From CAJQQY01 sp045106765 (GTDB lineage: Bacteria; Bacteroidota; Bacteroidia; Chitinophagales; Saprospiraceae): a stretch of DNA of 64,000 nt. Below the pieces are notes generated by a model that did no database searches, was not told the DNA's origin, and saw only the letters and a list, made by a program, of their open reading frames with translations. Below, piece by piece: positions 1 through 9,049 of this stretch. How positions within the stretch are numbered: the stretch's first letter is position 1; the number at the start of each line of letters is the position of its first letter. The stretch spans positions 1 through 64,000 of the forward strand of contig JBGCFD010000035.1 of assembly GCA_045106765.1 (NCBI GenBank), in the 5' to 3' direction. The position numbers and the translations under genes were made by a program.

Positions 1-741
1 GTAGAAGAAGAGGTTTTACTAAATCCGTCTCAAGCTAATCTAAAATGCTTCAATGATGCAAGTGGTGTAGCATTAGTTTTTCTAAATGGAGGACAACCTC
101 CTTTCTCTTATTTATGGAATGATGGAGATACACTTTACACCAACAATCATCTTGCTGCTGGTAATTATTCTATTACGGTAACCGATGATTTTGGATGTAC
201 TGCAGTTGAAAATTTTGTACTCTTAGAACCTGATGAATTAATCGTAAGCATTACGACTAGCTTTGACAATCCAAATACAGGAATATTAGAGGGAAGTGTT
301 TTGCTCGAATTATCAGGTGGAAGTCCACCTTATATTTTTGACTGGGAAGCATTTGGAATAGTAGCTGATCCGCTGATGGAAGGTTTAGAAAATGGAATTT
401 ATAACATTACAATTACGGATGACAATGGTTGTAAAAAAATGGTTCAAGCCAATGTAGGAAATGTAACTTCTGTCGAGAAAATTTCTCTTTTAGAAAAGAC
501 AAAACTCTTCCCAAATCCTACGAATGATTTTCTTTTGGTAAAAATTCCAAATTCACAAAATGATAATTTAGAAATTTCAATTACCAATATTTTAGGTCAA
601 CCGATGATTGAAAATTATTTTTTGGAAAAAGGGAAAACGGAATTTTCAATTGATGTAAACGATTGGTCAAGCGGTATTTATTTTCTAAAAATAAAAATAG
701 AGCAAGAGGAAAGGATTTGGAAATTTAATGTTACAAAATAA
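1..741 (+). CDS. T9SS cargo protein, C-terminal part, SprB-like repeats and type A sorting domain
   Basis: The frame is open from base 1, so this is the last 246 residues of a larger secreted protein whose start lies outside the window. Two SprB-like repeats are visible; each has a GG-PPF/Y segment, a G-Y-ITV/ITI-TDD turn and a G-C pair. The tail begins near residue 165 with LFPNPTNDFLLV and ends SSGIYFLKI...WKFNVTK. This is the usual type A (Por) sorting domain, which sends proteins through the type IX system to the cell surface. The function of the missing N-terminal part is unknown. A strong terminator follows directly after the stop codon. Confidence 0.85.
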   Translation, partial: VEEEVLLNPSQANLKCFNDASGVALVFLNGGQPPFSYLWNDGDTLYTNNHLAAGNYSITVTDDFGCTAVENFVLLEPDELIVSITTSFDNPNTGILEGSVLLELSGGSPPYIFDWEAFGIVADPLMEGLENGIYNITITDDNGCKKMVQANVGNVTSVEKISLLEKTKLFPNPTNDFLLVKIPNSQNDNLEISITNILGQPMIENYFLEKGKTEFSIDVNDWSSGIYFLKIKIEQEERIWKFNVTK

Positions 742-779
742 AAAAAGGAGGTTGATAAAAACATCAACCTCCTTTTTTT
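741..779. terminator. Intrinsic terminator, bidirectional
   Basis: A perfect 10-bp stem (GGAGGTTGAT at 747-756 with ATCAACCTCC at 763-772) has a six-base loop, an A-run before it and a T-run after it. It lies between the convergent T9SS cargo gene and the alkaline phosphatase gene and can serve both. Confidence 0.9.
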
Positions 780-799
780 GATTTAAGAAAAATCAAATT

Positions 800-1933
800 T
801 TACAATCCTAATGCCCTTTTAATCTTATCATAAATTGCAGTATTCTCATAAATTCCGCTAAATTTTTCAGCTCCGGGACCATACGCAAAGACAGGAATCA
901 TTTCAGCGGTATGATAATCCGTCGTAAATTCAGTTACCATAGTATCTTGAGTCGTTCCTAAATTTACTGAAAAACCTCCTGTCTCATGATCAGCCGTTAC
1001 GATAACTAAAGTCTCCCCATCTTTCTTTGCCCAATCCAAAACTGCTCCTACGCTTTTATCAAAATCTAACATCTCAGAAATAATATAATCAGCATCATTC
1101 GCATGTCCACCCCAATCAATTTGAGCACCCTCAATCATTAAGAAATATCCTTTTCCTTTGCTATGCGCTTTTAAAAATCCAGTTGAAACTCTTGTCGCAC
1201 CATACAAATAATCACGACCACTCGCAACTGGAAGTGGATCATCATCAGCGGTGAAATAAGCAAAATTTTTATTTGGATCAAATTTGATCGCACTCATATT
1301 TTCTTTAAAATAATCACTTACATAGTAATCTTTCTCCTCTAATTCCTTGTACAAATCTCGTTCATCTGTTTCTCTTCGATCAAAATATTTTTTCCCTCCT
1401 CCAATAAATAAATCTATTTCTGTTTTTAAAAAATCAGCAGCAATCTCTTCATACATTTTTCGACTGGGCTGATGTGCGATAAAACTTGCTGGTGTTGCGT
1501 GCACAATAGTCGAAGTCGAAACCATTCCTGTTGCCATTCCCTTTGCTTCACATTCTTCCAAAATAGTTTTTACAGGTTTCTTTTTTGGATTGACTCCAAT
1601 CGCTCCATTATAAGTTTTTACACCTGATGCAAATGCAGTTGCTCCTGCAGCTGAATCTGTAATTAAATTATCGCTCGAATGTGATTTATGCAAACCTACA
1701 ATTGGAAACCTTTCCAGATTAAGTCGATTGTTATTTTTAATCATCCCGGCTGTAATTTGCGAAACTCCCATGCCATCGCCAATCATCAAAATGACATTTT
1801 TCGCTTTTCCATGTCGAATAGGATTTGGTGTAGCTGAAGTCGTCGCCAATTTTGCAATTGGAGTTGCATTCTCATTCTGTGGATGACATCCAAAAATGAA
1901 CAGCAAGGAAAATATTACAAAGATTTTTCTCAT
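800..1933 (-). CDS. phoA: Alkaline phosphatase, lipoprotein form
   Basis: A 377-residue phosphomonoesterase of the PhoA family. The leader MRKIFVIFSLLFIFGC has a lipobox with Cys16, so the enzyme is probably lipid-anchored facing the periplasm or the surface. Family motifs appear in order: a metal-binding Asp53 in LMIGDGMG, the nucleophile Ser94 in TDSAAGATA, metal ligands in GAQIDWGGHANDAD, a D-H pair in TADHETGG, and a late His in DYHTAEMIP. All expected zinc/magnesium ligands seem present. It stands alone, convergent with the preceding cargo gene. Phosphate control is plausible, but no operator was recognised. Confidence 0.93.
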   Translation of the reverse strand: MRKIFVIFSLLFIFGCHPQNENATPIAKLATTSATPNPIRHGKAKNVILMIGDGMGVSQITAGMIKNNNRLNLERFPIVGLHKSHSSDNLITDSAAGATAFASGVKTYNGAIGVNPKKKPVKTILEECEAKGMATGMVSTSTIVHATPASFIAHQPSRKMYEEIAADFLKTEIDLFIGGGKKYFDRRETDERDLYKELEEKDYYVSDYFKENMSAIKFDPNKNFAYFTADDDPLPVASGRDYLYGATRVSTGFLKAHSKGKGYFLMIEGAQIDWGGHANDADYIISEMLDFDKSVGAVLDWAKKDGETLVIVTADHETGGFSVNLGTTQDTMVTEFTTDYHTAEMIPVFAYGPGAEKFSGIYENTAIYDKIKRALGL

Positions 1934-2017
1934 ATACTTATTTTAGTTCATTGACGAATTCTGCTTTTCAACATCTAGCTAAAATTTGTCAAAAAACGAT
2001 TTTTTCAAAAAAAAATT

Positions 2018-3115
2018 CTAAACTAACATATATCGTTTTCCAGGGAGGGTCTTAATCATACCTTTAAATTCTAGTTCCAACAGCAATGAAGAAACTTCAC
2101 TCGTTTGTAATTTTGAAACATAACTTAATTTATCAATCGCCACTTCATTTTCATTTTTCAAAATATCAACCACTATTCTTTCCTTTTCCGATAACTCAAC
2201 GAATAACTGCTTTTGAATATTTCTATTTTTCTCAAATTGTTCCCAGCGCATAATTCCAATCACATCTTCTGCACTTTCAATTAATTGCGCTTTATGGTTT
2301 TTTATTAAAAGATTTCCTCCTCCAAATTTTTTATCACGTGCTCGACCTGGAATCGCAAACACATCTTTATTATATCCATTTGCCAGCTCGGCAGTAATCA
2401 TTGAACCTCCTTTTTCTTTCGTTTCTACCACAATTAAAGCATCACACATCCCTGCTACAATTCTATTTCTCATTGGAAAATGTTCTCTATCTGGGCCTTG
2501 TCTATGAGTAAATTCGGTTAAAACACCTCCATTTTCCATCATCCTTTCAGAAACATTTTTATGTTCATGTGGATAAATCATACTTAATCCATGTCCCAAA
2601 ACTCCCACCGTAGGTATATTTAATGAGACGGATTTTCGATGAGCCGTCACATCTATACCATATGCTAAACCGCTGATTATCAAAACATTATATTTTTGCA
2701 ATTCTGCCACAATTTCTTCACAAATAACTTTTCCTTGAGGAGTTGGTGTTCGAGTACCAATAATTGAAACGATACGGTGGTGATTCAATTCGGCATTGCC
2801 TTTGAAGTACAGTATCGCGGGGCTATCATTGAAATGTTTGAGTCGTTGTGGAAATTTTTCATCTGTATAAAAAAGGCATTGAATATTATTTTTTTCAATA
2901 AACTCAACTTCCTTTTCAGCCTCCTCCAATACATTTTGATGTCGAATATTTCCAGCTAAAGTTCGTCCAATTCCAGGAATACTCATCAACTCCTTTTGAG
3001 TTGCCTCAAAAACAGCTTTTGCTCCTCCGCAATAACTCACTAAATTTTTAACAGTAATCGCCCCAACTTTTGGAACTTTGGTAATTGCAATTTTGTATAG
3101 GAGATCGTTATTCAT
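2018..3115 (-). CDS. dprA: DNA-processing protein DprA
   Basis: A 365-residue DprA/Smf protein, which binds single-stranded DNA and loads RecA during natural transformation. An N-terminal helix-hairpin-helix-like region (VPKVGAITVKNL, IPGIGRTLAGNI) is followed by the Rossmann core with IIGTRTPTPQG, SGLAYGIDVTAHR, GHGLSMIYPHEH, FPMRNRIVAGMCDALIVVE and KGGSMITAELA. The last 60 residues look like the DprA winged helix. Length and motifs are normal. It is the only competence gene in the window. Confidence 0.95.
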   Translation of the reverse strand: MNNDLLYKIAITKVPKVGAITVKNLVSYCGGAKAVFEATQKELMSIPGIGRTLAGNIRHQNVLEEAEKEVEFIEKNNIQCLFYTDEKFPQRLKHFNDSPAILYFKGNAELNHHRIVSIIGTRTPTPQGKVICEEIVAELQKYNVLIISGLAYGIDVTAHRKSVSLNIPTVGVLGHGLSMIYPHEHKNVSERMMENGGVLTEFTHRQGPDREHFPMRNRIVAGMCDALIVVETKEKGGSMITAELANGYNKDVFAIPGRARDKKFGGGNLLIKNHKAQLIESAEDVIGIMRWEQFEKNRNIQKQLFVELSEKERIVVDILKNENEVAIDKLSYVSKLQTSEVSSLLLELEFKGMIKTLPGKRYMLV

Positions 3116-3328
3116 TATCTTGGTTTTCTCGAAATTGGGAATTTATAAATCCATAAATTTTGACTTATATTCGCCCCAATTATTTTGCTTATAGTATGTT
3201 GAAAATCAGCACAATTTAGCTTTTATTTTTTTCGAAAAAAAAGACTATTACGAATATTTATTTTTCAATATTATTTCAAGTAAAATCCGACAATAAGAAT
3301 ACCCAAAAAGTATATTATATTCCTTACT

Positions 3329-3336
3329 TATTTTTG
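3329..3336 (+). promoter_or_regulatory. Possible -7 box (TATTTTTG)
   Basis: The octamer fits the Bacteroidota TAnnTTTG -7 consensus, 20 bases before the SH3-protein ATG. No TTG is seen at the right distance upstream, so the call is weak. Confidence 0.3.
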
Positions 3337-3355
3337 TAAATGAACGTGAAACATT

Positions 3356-3910
3356 ATGACTAAGAAAAAGACAAGTTTTTTGCCAAAAGTTGAAGTACTC
3401 ATCATCCTAGTTTTCTTTGCCAGTTTTATGGCCTGGGCAATTAGTAAATGTGATGCTACAAAAAAATCTTTTCAGGATGATCCTGTGGAGGAAACTGCTT
3501 CAAATCCAGATGATACTCCGACCATTGATTCTTCGGCTATTCCTACTGTAGATCCTAACAATACCTTTCCAAGTGATGAAGCTCCACAGCTTTCGGGTAA
3601 TACTCCTACTGTTGGTCGACCAACCGTCAGTCAGCAACCTATTTATTCAAAATTATATGTTACGATTGATGGACTAAAAATGAGAACTGGTCCATCATTA
3701 GATAGTGCGGTGGTGATGCAGATGAAATTATTTGAACAAGTTGATTTCTTAAATGAATTTACTGACTCGACTTACCAGATAAATTTAGGCTACGAAATGG
3801 CAGATGAGCCTTGGTTCAAAATTCAACATCGAGGAAGGCAAGGTTGGGTTTATGGTGCAGGAGTTAATTTTTATAAAAAGAAAAGAGAAGGGGCTTTTTC
3901 GGGAAATTAA
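3356..3910 (+). CDS. Membrane-anchored bacterial SH3-domain protein
   Basis: 184 residues. One hydrophobic segment (about residues 12-28, VLIILVFFASFMAWAI) is followed by an acidic Pro/Thr/Ser-rich linker. A bacterial SH3 domain covers about residues 100-175 (LYVTIDGLKMRTGPSLDSAVV ... PWFKIQHRGRQGWVYGAGV). Such domains often bind peptidoglycan or cell-wall partners, but here the role is unknown. It is monocistronic and convergent with the MutS-like gene; an inverted repeat lies between the two. Confidence 0.75.
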   Translation: MTKKKTSFLPKVEVLIILVFFASFMAWAISKCDATKKSFQDDPVEETASNPDDTPTIDSSAIPTVDPNNTFPSDEAPQLSGNTPTVGRPTVSQQPIYSKLYVTIDGLKMRTGPSLDSAVVMQMKLFEQVDFLNEFTDSTYQINLGYEMADEPWFKIQHRGRQGWVYGAGVNFYKKKREGAFSGN

Positions 3911-3976
3911 TCAGGTAATCAGGCGAATGCATTTCCAAATTATATTTTTGCAAATACTTGATTTTCTGATTACCTA
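3911..3976. repeat. Inverted repeat, AGGTAATCAG type
   Basis: Arms AGGTAATCAG (3913-3922) and CTGATTACCT (3966-3975) enclose about 43 bases between convergent genes. A similar run of GATAATCAGG/CACCTGATT words occurs at about 50200-50270. Both sit at gene ends and look like copies of a dispersed AT-rich intergenic repeat. They may act as weak terminators. Confidence 0.5.
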
Positions 3977-3989
3977 ATCAACCGATCAA

Positions 3990-5780
3990 CTATCTCCTAT
4001 CTCCTATCCGAATACCCATTTGCTTCATCAAAAGCGTTGCATTAAAACTCTGACTCACTCCTTTTTTGATCGTATAATCAAATTTCAATTTCCCGTTTTG
4101 CACTTCTACCTCCATACAAAGATTCTCAATCGCACCTGCAGAATTGGCTTCCATACTTCCTAATTCTAAATCATGTGTCGCAATTAACCCAGCCCCTTTG
4201 CTATTGATAAACTGTTGAATCAAAGCTTTCGAACCGGTGTGGCGATCGGTAGAATTTGTTCCTTTTAGAATTTCATCTAGGATAAAAAAGATATTTGTTT
4301 CCGCATCAACTGCTTCAATAATTATTTTTAATCGTTTGAGCTCTGCATAAAATGACGAAGTACTTTCATGCAATGCATCAACCGTTCGCATACTCGAATA
4401 AACTTGCAAAGGTGGCAATGAAAATTCTTTTGCACAAACTACACTCCCACTCATCGCTAAAATAATATTCAATCCAGCTGTTCGCAAAAAAGTACTTTTC
4501 CCTGCCATATTTGAACCTGTAATCAATTTGATATGGGCTTCTGTTGGCATAATCAAATCATTGCAAACTCTTTCCTCTCTATCGATCAACGGATGCCCCA
4601 TTTGGTTGGCGACTAACTCATTTTTGTTTTCTACTTTTGGAAAAACCCATTTTGGATTATTATAATAAAGTGTTGCAAAACTTAAAACTGCTTCGATCTC
4701 TTGTAGTGCATCAAACCATTTTGGCAAATTATCTTTTTGCACAGCCTGCCATTTTTCCAAACGATTAACCCAATGCAAATCCCAAAGTGTAAATACATTT
4801 AGAAGGATCGCAAAAGGATTATTTCGAACATTTAATTGCTGAATGATGTAGGATAATTTCTTGACACTCGTTGAGGCATTTTCTTTTCCTACAAAGAATA
4901 CAGCTTGTAATTCGTGTAATTTTTTAGAAGAAAATTTCTCTCCTTCAATATGATGAATCAGTCGTGCATAATGCGCTAATATTTTTTCTGCTTTGTCAGT
5001 TTGTACATGAGTTGCATTAACTTTTTCCAAAGTTATTTTTAAAATAATTGCCGCTGGTATATAAAATAAAATCGCCAATTGCCAAGGAATATAAAATAAC
5101 CAAAGTACGACTCCAGCAATTCCTAAAATTGGAGCAATATACATCGCCATTTTTAACCAAGAAGAATTACTGACAAAAGGAGGCATTTGCAACCATTTTT
5201 TTAATGCCGATAAATGGTCTTCGGAATCTTCGGTGGACATACCGAGTGCTTGGAAATTTTGCCGCCAATCTAATTGTTGTTGCAATTCTTGAACGGATTC
5301 TTGACGAAGTGAAATCTCTTCTATTTTTGCTGGATGACTTAACCAAGTTGCTAAACATTTTTTTCCAATAGAAGTATTACTTCGATTACAATATTGAAAA
5401 AAAGAATAGGCTCCAAAAAGATCCATATCAATAGAATTTGGATGTTGCGTATCCATAAATTGCTCGCCTGAATCAAATTGGTTGTATTTAAAATTTAGAT
5501 AATCAATTTCGTTTAGATTGACTTTGGCTAAATTTTCATGATGAATTTGATCTCGCTGAATTGCTTGATGCCAATAAACAAATCGGGCAAAGGCAGTAAT
5601 AAATACAAAAAAGTAAATCGCTGCTATCCAACCATACGACCACAAAAAAGTAAATATCGCAGCACCAATAAAAAAGATTACTAATCGAACAATCGAGAAG
5701 CGTATATATTTTTGTTTTAACTCTGCAGCTTTTGCTGCAAAATCATTTTGTCGTTTTTTGTAAAGTTCTTGTAATTGCAA
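3990..5780 (-). CDS. MutS-like ATPase with N-terminal membrane segments
   Basis: A 596-residue protein with the ATPase core of the MutS family. Walker A is GSNMAGKST near residue 420, followed by VYSSMRTVDALHESTSSFYAEL, a Walker B region FILDEILKGTNS and an H-loop-like IATHDLELG. The mismatch-binding domain is missing. Two pairs of hydrophobic segments (about residues 28-62 and 210-245) suggest membrane anchoring. This layout is known from MutS-related proteins of Bacteroidota, but their function is not established. No ATG is available near the start; a TTG at 5778-5780, eight codons after an in-frame stop, is the best start. Confidence 0.8.
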   Translation of the reverse strand: MQLQELYKKRQNDFAAKAAELKQKYIRFSIVRLVIFFIGAAIFTFLWSYGWIAAIYFFVFITAFARFVYWHQAIQRDQIHHENLAKVNLNEIDYLNFKYNQFDSGEQFMDTQHPNSIDMDLFGAYSFFQYCNRSNTSIGKKCLATWLSHPAKIEEISLRQESVQELQQQLDWRQNFQALGMSTEDSEDHLSALKKWLQMPPFVSNSSWLKMAMYIAPILGIAGVVLWLFYIPWQLAILFYIPAAIILKITLEKVNATHVQTDKAEKILAHYARLIHHIEGEKFSSKKLHELQAVFFVGKENASTSVKKLSYIIQQLNVRNNPFAILLNVFTLWDLHWVNRLEKWQAVQKDNLPKWFDALQEIEAVLSFATLYYNNPKWVFPKVENKNELVANQMGHPLIDREERVCNDLIMPTEAHIKLITGSNMAGKSTFLRTAGLNIILAMSGSVVCAKEFSLPPLQVYSSMRTVDALHESTSSFYAELKRLKIIIEAVDAETNIFFILDEILKGTNSTDRHTGSKALIQQFINSKGAGLIATHDLELGSMEANSAGAIENLCMEVEVQNGKLKFDYTIKKGVSQSFNATLLMKQMGIRIGDRR

Positions 5781-5818
5781 TGATAAAATATTGAATAAAA
5801 TGATTTAATGTGAATTTT

Positions 5819-5852
5819 AACGTCGTGTTCGGCTAAAGCAGACCACGACGTT
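5819..5852. repeat. REP-like palindrome, CTGCTTTAGC subtype
   Basis: Nine-base arms AACGTCGTG and CACGACGTT enclose GGCTAAAGCAGAC. On the minus strand the core GGTCTGCTTTAGCC matches the pair at 24694-24790. It lies between the predicted -7 box and the start codon of the MutS-like gene. Confidence 0.6.
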
Positions 5853-5863
5853 ACAATCTGCCG

Positions 5864-5871
5864 CAAATTTA
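5864..5871 (-). promoter_or_regulatory. Possible -7 box of the MutS-like gene (TAAATTTG)
   Basis: On the minus strand TAAATTTG fits TAnnTTTG exactly, about 85 bases upstream of the TTG start. No clear -33 TTG partner was seen. Confidence 0.35.
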
Positions 5872-5913
5872 CTATTTTTACCCATGAAGTGTTAAATGTA
5901 AAAAAATAAATAT

Positions 5914-7404
5914 TTGAGTACCAAGACACAAAACCATAGAATCATTTTTGGGCTGAAAGTAAAACAATTACGGACAGGGCTAAATTTATCATTTGCCCAA
6001 CTGGCAGAACAATCAGGACTTTCTGTTTCTTACCTTAACGAAATTGAAAAAGGGAAAAAATATCCCCGTGCTGATAAAATAAATTTGCTAGCAAAAGCCT
6101 TACAAATTGATGTGGAGTCCTTGACTTCAACTGAATTGACGAAACAACTAGCTCCTGTAGGAGTATTGTTACAATCAAATTTCTTGAATGAATTACCATT
6201 GGATTTATTCGGAATCGAGTTATCGAAAGTGACCGAAATTATCGCCAATGCACCAATTCGAGTAGGTGCATTTATTTCTACATTGGTAGAAATTTCGAGA
6301 AGTTATTCTTTGCTGGATGCTCATTTTTTTACAGGTGCGATGCGAGCGTATCAAGAAATGCGCTATAATTATTTTGAAGAAATTGAAAAAGCGGTTGACG
6401 ATTTTTTGAAAAAAGATAAATTGCCCATCAACGGAGGAACTACAGCAGATACTTTAAAATTTATTTTACAAAAAAAATATAAATATCAAGTCATCGAAAA
6501 TGGTTTAGTAGATTATCCTGAACTAAAAGATATTCGAGCGATTTTTATTCCAAAAGGAAAAAAATTATTACTCAATGAAAACTTGTCTTCAACAGAAAAA
6601 TTATTTCAACTCGCTAAAGAATTAGGTTTTAATCGATTAAAAATAAAACAACGAGGGCACACTTCTTCTCTGTTAAAAATTGATTCTTTCGACATGGTCT
6701 TAAATCAGTTTAAAGCTTCTTATTTTGCAGCTGCGGTGATTATTCCACGGGAAGCACTTTTGGAAGATCTCACCTCTTTTTTCCAAAAAGAAAAATGGGA
6801 TCCGGAAGCCTTGATTCAAATCAATCGAAAATACAATGCCTCGCCTGAAATTTTATATCATCGTTTGACCAATTTGCTTCCACAATTTTTTGGCTTGCAA
6901 AAATTATTTTTTCTTCGATGTATTCATAATACAGAAAAAAATAATTTTGAAATCGATAAAGAATTGCATCTCAATCACAAACATCATCCTCACGGAAATG
7001 GATTGTTAGAACATTATTGTCGAAGATGGTTGTCGATTTCTTTACTCAATGATATGCATGAAATGCAAAAAGTGGGGAAATATGTCAACACTTTTGTTGG
7101 TGTACAACGGTCGAAATATTTTGGAACGGAAGATGAATATTTGTCTTTTACTTTGTCGAGACCTTCGCATCCAAAATCGCATTTGAATACGAGTGTGACA
7201 ATTGGAATTTTGATTGATGATGAAGTGAAAGGGAAAATTAAATTTCTGGATGATCCTACAATTCGAACTAGAGTAGTGAATAAAACTTGTGAACGATGCC
7301 CGATTACGGATTGCGAAGAAAGAGTTGCGCCTGCAATTGAAGTAAAGAAAAAAGAGAATCGGAAAGCGGTGCAAGATGCGTTGAAGAAGTTAGTTGGAGA
7401 ATAA
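5914..7404 (+). CDS. XRE-family regulator of the RamB/ScfR type with degenerate ImmA/IrrE-like domain
   Basis: 496 residues. An N-terminal XRE helix-turn-helix (about residues 10-70; LSFAQLAEQSGLSVSYLNEIEKG) is followed by a long middle region. The middle contains LFQLAKELGF (about 230-239), where ImmA/IrrE-type proteins have HExxH, so the metalloprotease site is lost. The C-terminus has CERCPITDCEERVAP (from about residue 459), a cysteine cluster typical of RamB/ScfR regulators of short-chain acyl-CoA metabolism. IcmF at 28243-31626 is a possible target, but this is inference. The start is TTG at 5914: an in-frame stop lies five codons upstream and no ATG occurs nearby. Confidence 0.82.
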   Translation: MSTKTQNHRIIFGLKVKQLRTGLNLSFAQLAEQSGLSVSYLNEIEKGKKYPRADKINLLAKALQIDVESLTSTELTKQLAPVGVLLQSNFLNELPLDLFGIELSKVTEIIANAPIRVGAFISTLVEISRSYSLLDAHFFTGAMRAYQEMRYNYFEEIEKAVDDFLKKDKLPINGGTTADTLKFILQKKYKYQVIENGLVDYPELKDIRAIFIPKGKKLLLNENLSSTEKLFQLAKELGFNRLKIKQRGHTSSLLKIDSFDMVLNQFKASYFAAAVIIPREALLEDLTSFFQKEKWDPEALIQINRKYNASPEILYHRLTNLLPQFFGLQKLFFLRCIHNTEKNNFEIDKELHLNHKHHPHGNGLLEHYCRRWLSISLLNDMHEMQKVGKYVNTFVGVQRSKYFGTEDEYLSFTLSRPSHPKSHLNTSVTIGILIDDEVKGKIKFLDDPTIRTRVVNKTCERCPITDCEERVAPAIEVKKKENRKAVQDALKKLVGE

Positions 7405-7427
7405 AAATTCAAAACTCTAATTTTTTT

Positions 7428-7482
7428 CACCACATAGAAAACATAGGTTTTTTTTAGAAAAAACTATGTTTTCTATGTGGTG
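7428..7482. terminator. Bidirectional terminator with 19-bp stem
   Basis: Perfect arms (7428-7446 and 7464-7482, beginning CACCACATAG and ending CTATGTGGTG) enclose a T/A-rich loop between the convergent regulator gene and the lipoprotein operon. Confidence 0.85.
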
Positions 7483-7487
7483 GGAAA

Positions 7488-7949
7488 TTATTTTGAAACC
7501 ATCATCACTCCCGTCTCCACTTCATTACTCCAATTCCCTGCTTGATCTTTTATCCGAATTTTAAACGTAGTCATCTCTGTATCATTATTCTCATCAATAA
7601 TAATAGTATGATTTAAAACTACATTTAACTCTCCCGTAATTTTTATTTCAGAGCCAGAAGGTGCTCGTGGAGAAAGATGGTATTCAAATTTCAAAACATC
7701 TGGATCACGCATATCAACCAGTTCTATAGAAGGAATATCTGGGTCTTCTGTGCCCAAATCTCCATCGCCATCGGAGTAGGAAATTGTAAAAATTAACTCG
7801 TCAGTATATTGTTGCACTTGATTAGATTCAGGAACTACATTGACCAATTCGATCGTTGGAATTTCAGTCAAAAGTTCATCAGAATCATCTTTCCCACAAC
7901 TTGCTACAAAGAACATCAAGGCTAATAAAAATATATTTTGATATTTCAT
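7488..7949 (-). CDS. Lipoprotein of unknown function, last gene of surface operon
   Basis: 153 residues with leader MKYQNIFLLALMFFVASCGK and lipobox Cys18. The mature part is a single beta-rich domain with SYSDGDGDLG, an acidic calcium-binding-like loop, and KIRIKDQAGNWSNEV near the end. It resembles immunoglobulin-like accessory domains of Bacteroidota lipoproteins. No enzyme motif is visible. It follows the cytochrome-like lipoprotein by 24 bases and ends at a strong terminator, so it is very likely the distal gene of the 11930-7488 operon. Confidence 0.75.
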   Translation of the reverse strand: MKYQNIFLLALMFFVASCGKDDSDELLTEIPTIELVNVVPESNQVQQYTDELIFTISYSDGDGDLGTEDPDIPSIELVDMRDPDVLKFEYHLSPRAPSGSEIKITGELNVVLNHTIIIDENNDTEMTTFKIRIKDQAGNWSNEVETGVMMVSK

Positions 7950-7973
7950 TCTTTTCTATTTTTTCAAAAAAAA

Positions 7974-8975
7974 CTACTGCACATAAAAAGAAAAATACTG
8001 AATCAAATAAGCAGGCGCATTTGCATTTGGTAATTCCGTTGGATCATCATGATCAGCATCTTTTACAAACATTCTCATGTAAACAATATCGCCTGATTCG
8101 AATCCTAAATCAGATGGTTTAAAGGTTACTTTTTGATAATAAGGTAATTGATCTTGATTAAAAGTACTAAAAACGCTGTTGATTAAAAGTGGAGTAAACT
8201 CAACTTGCATATCTAATTCTACTGGATCAGAAAAAGTAAATGGCTCTGTCGAAAATTGAATTTTATTATAAGTCAAAGCATTTCCTAAAACATAATTTTG
8301 ATCAACATCCATATCAATAAATAGCAGCCACATTTCCATATTTTCATCCGCAGAAGTAATAAAAGGATTAAACGCAAAGTTATCAATCCGAGCAGTATCT
8401 ACTCTGAGATTATTATTGTCAGGCAAGTAAGCCACCACTCCGTAGCACGCAGGTTGGGTACTTGAGAGCGTTGGTGTATTTCCAAAAATATCTTTTGCGC
8501 CATCATTAATCCAATTAGTGATTAAACTAATTTTATCTTCCGTCAATGCAATTCCACTTGAAGGCATTTGTTCAAAATCAGATAAATGCTCTGTGATTCT
8601 TTTATACAACATGGACTGCTCTGGTTCAAAAGGTGTCACTCGATATGGAAGTGGTTCTCGGCCATTATTCATCAAATTATAATTCTTCACAACTGGATGA
8701 TAAACTATAGAATTATACGAACTTTCCACCGTCCTAAAGTCAGGTTCAAAAGTTCCATCATGACAACTTGGTTGGTTACAACTTGCTGAAAAAATATAAT
8801 GATGCAATCCTAAAAAACCATTGGAATCAACAGGAATCATTTCGATTTCTGGCAATGGATAAGTCAGCGTATCAAATGGATTGAATGGCAATTCTGACGG
8901 TTCAGGTGTATTATTATCCTTACAGGAATACATCAGCAAACATAAAATTGAAATGGTAAATATGATTTTTTTCAT
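7974..8975 (-). CDS. Cytochrome-c-like lipoprotein
   Basis: 333 residues with leader MKKIIFTISILCLLMYSCKD (lipobox Cys18). The first half resembles a c-type haem domain. It has CNQPSCHDGTFEPDFRT, followed about 75 residues later by EQMPSSGIALTEDKISLITNWINDGAKD, the usual Met-ligand and WI-x-GA segment of cytochrome c. The haem motif reads C-x4-C-H instead of C-x2-C-H, so covalent haem binding is uncertain. The second half is beta-rich and not recognised. It belongs to the operon with the Tat-exported protein and the other lipoproteins. Confidence 0.72.
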   Translation of the reverse strand: MKKIIFTISILCLLMYSCKDNNTPEPSELPFNPFDTLTYPLPEIEMIPVDSNGFLGLHHYIFSASCNQPSCHDGTFEPDFRTVESSYNSIVYHPVVKNYNLMNNGREPLPYRVTPFEPEQSMLYKRITEHLSDFEQMPSSGIALTEDKISLITNWINDGAKDIFGNTPTLSSTQPACYGVVAYLPDNNNLRVDTARIDNFAFNPFITSADENMEMWLLFIDMDVDQNYVLGNALTYNKIQFSTEPFTFSDPVELDMQVEFTPLLINSVFSTFNQDQLPYYQKVTFKPSDLGFESGDIVYMRMFVKDADHDDPTELPNANAPAYLIQYFSFYVQ

Positions 8976-9049
8976 CTTTTTAATGTGTTGATCCTTGAAA
9001 ATTGTTACTCACCTTTAAAAAAAAAAATTATAACAATCAATTTACATTT

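Noticed and set aside
7014..7433. Minus-strand ORF of 139 codons inside the regulator gene
   Set aside because: Lies fully antisense to a well-supported coding region, with biased composition (Ser/Phe rich) typical of shadows.
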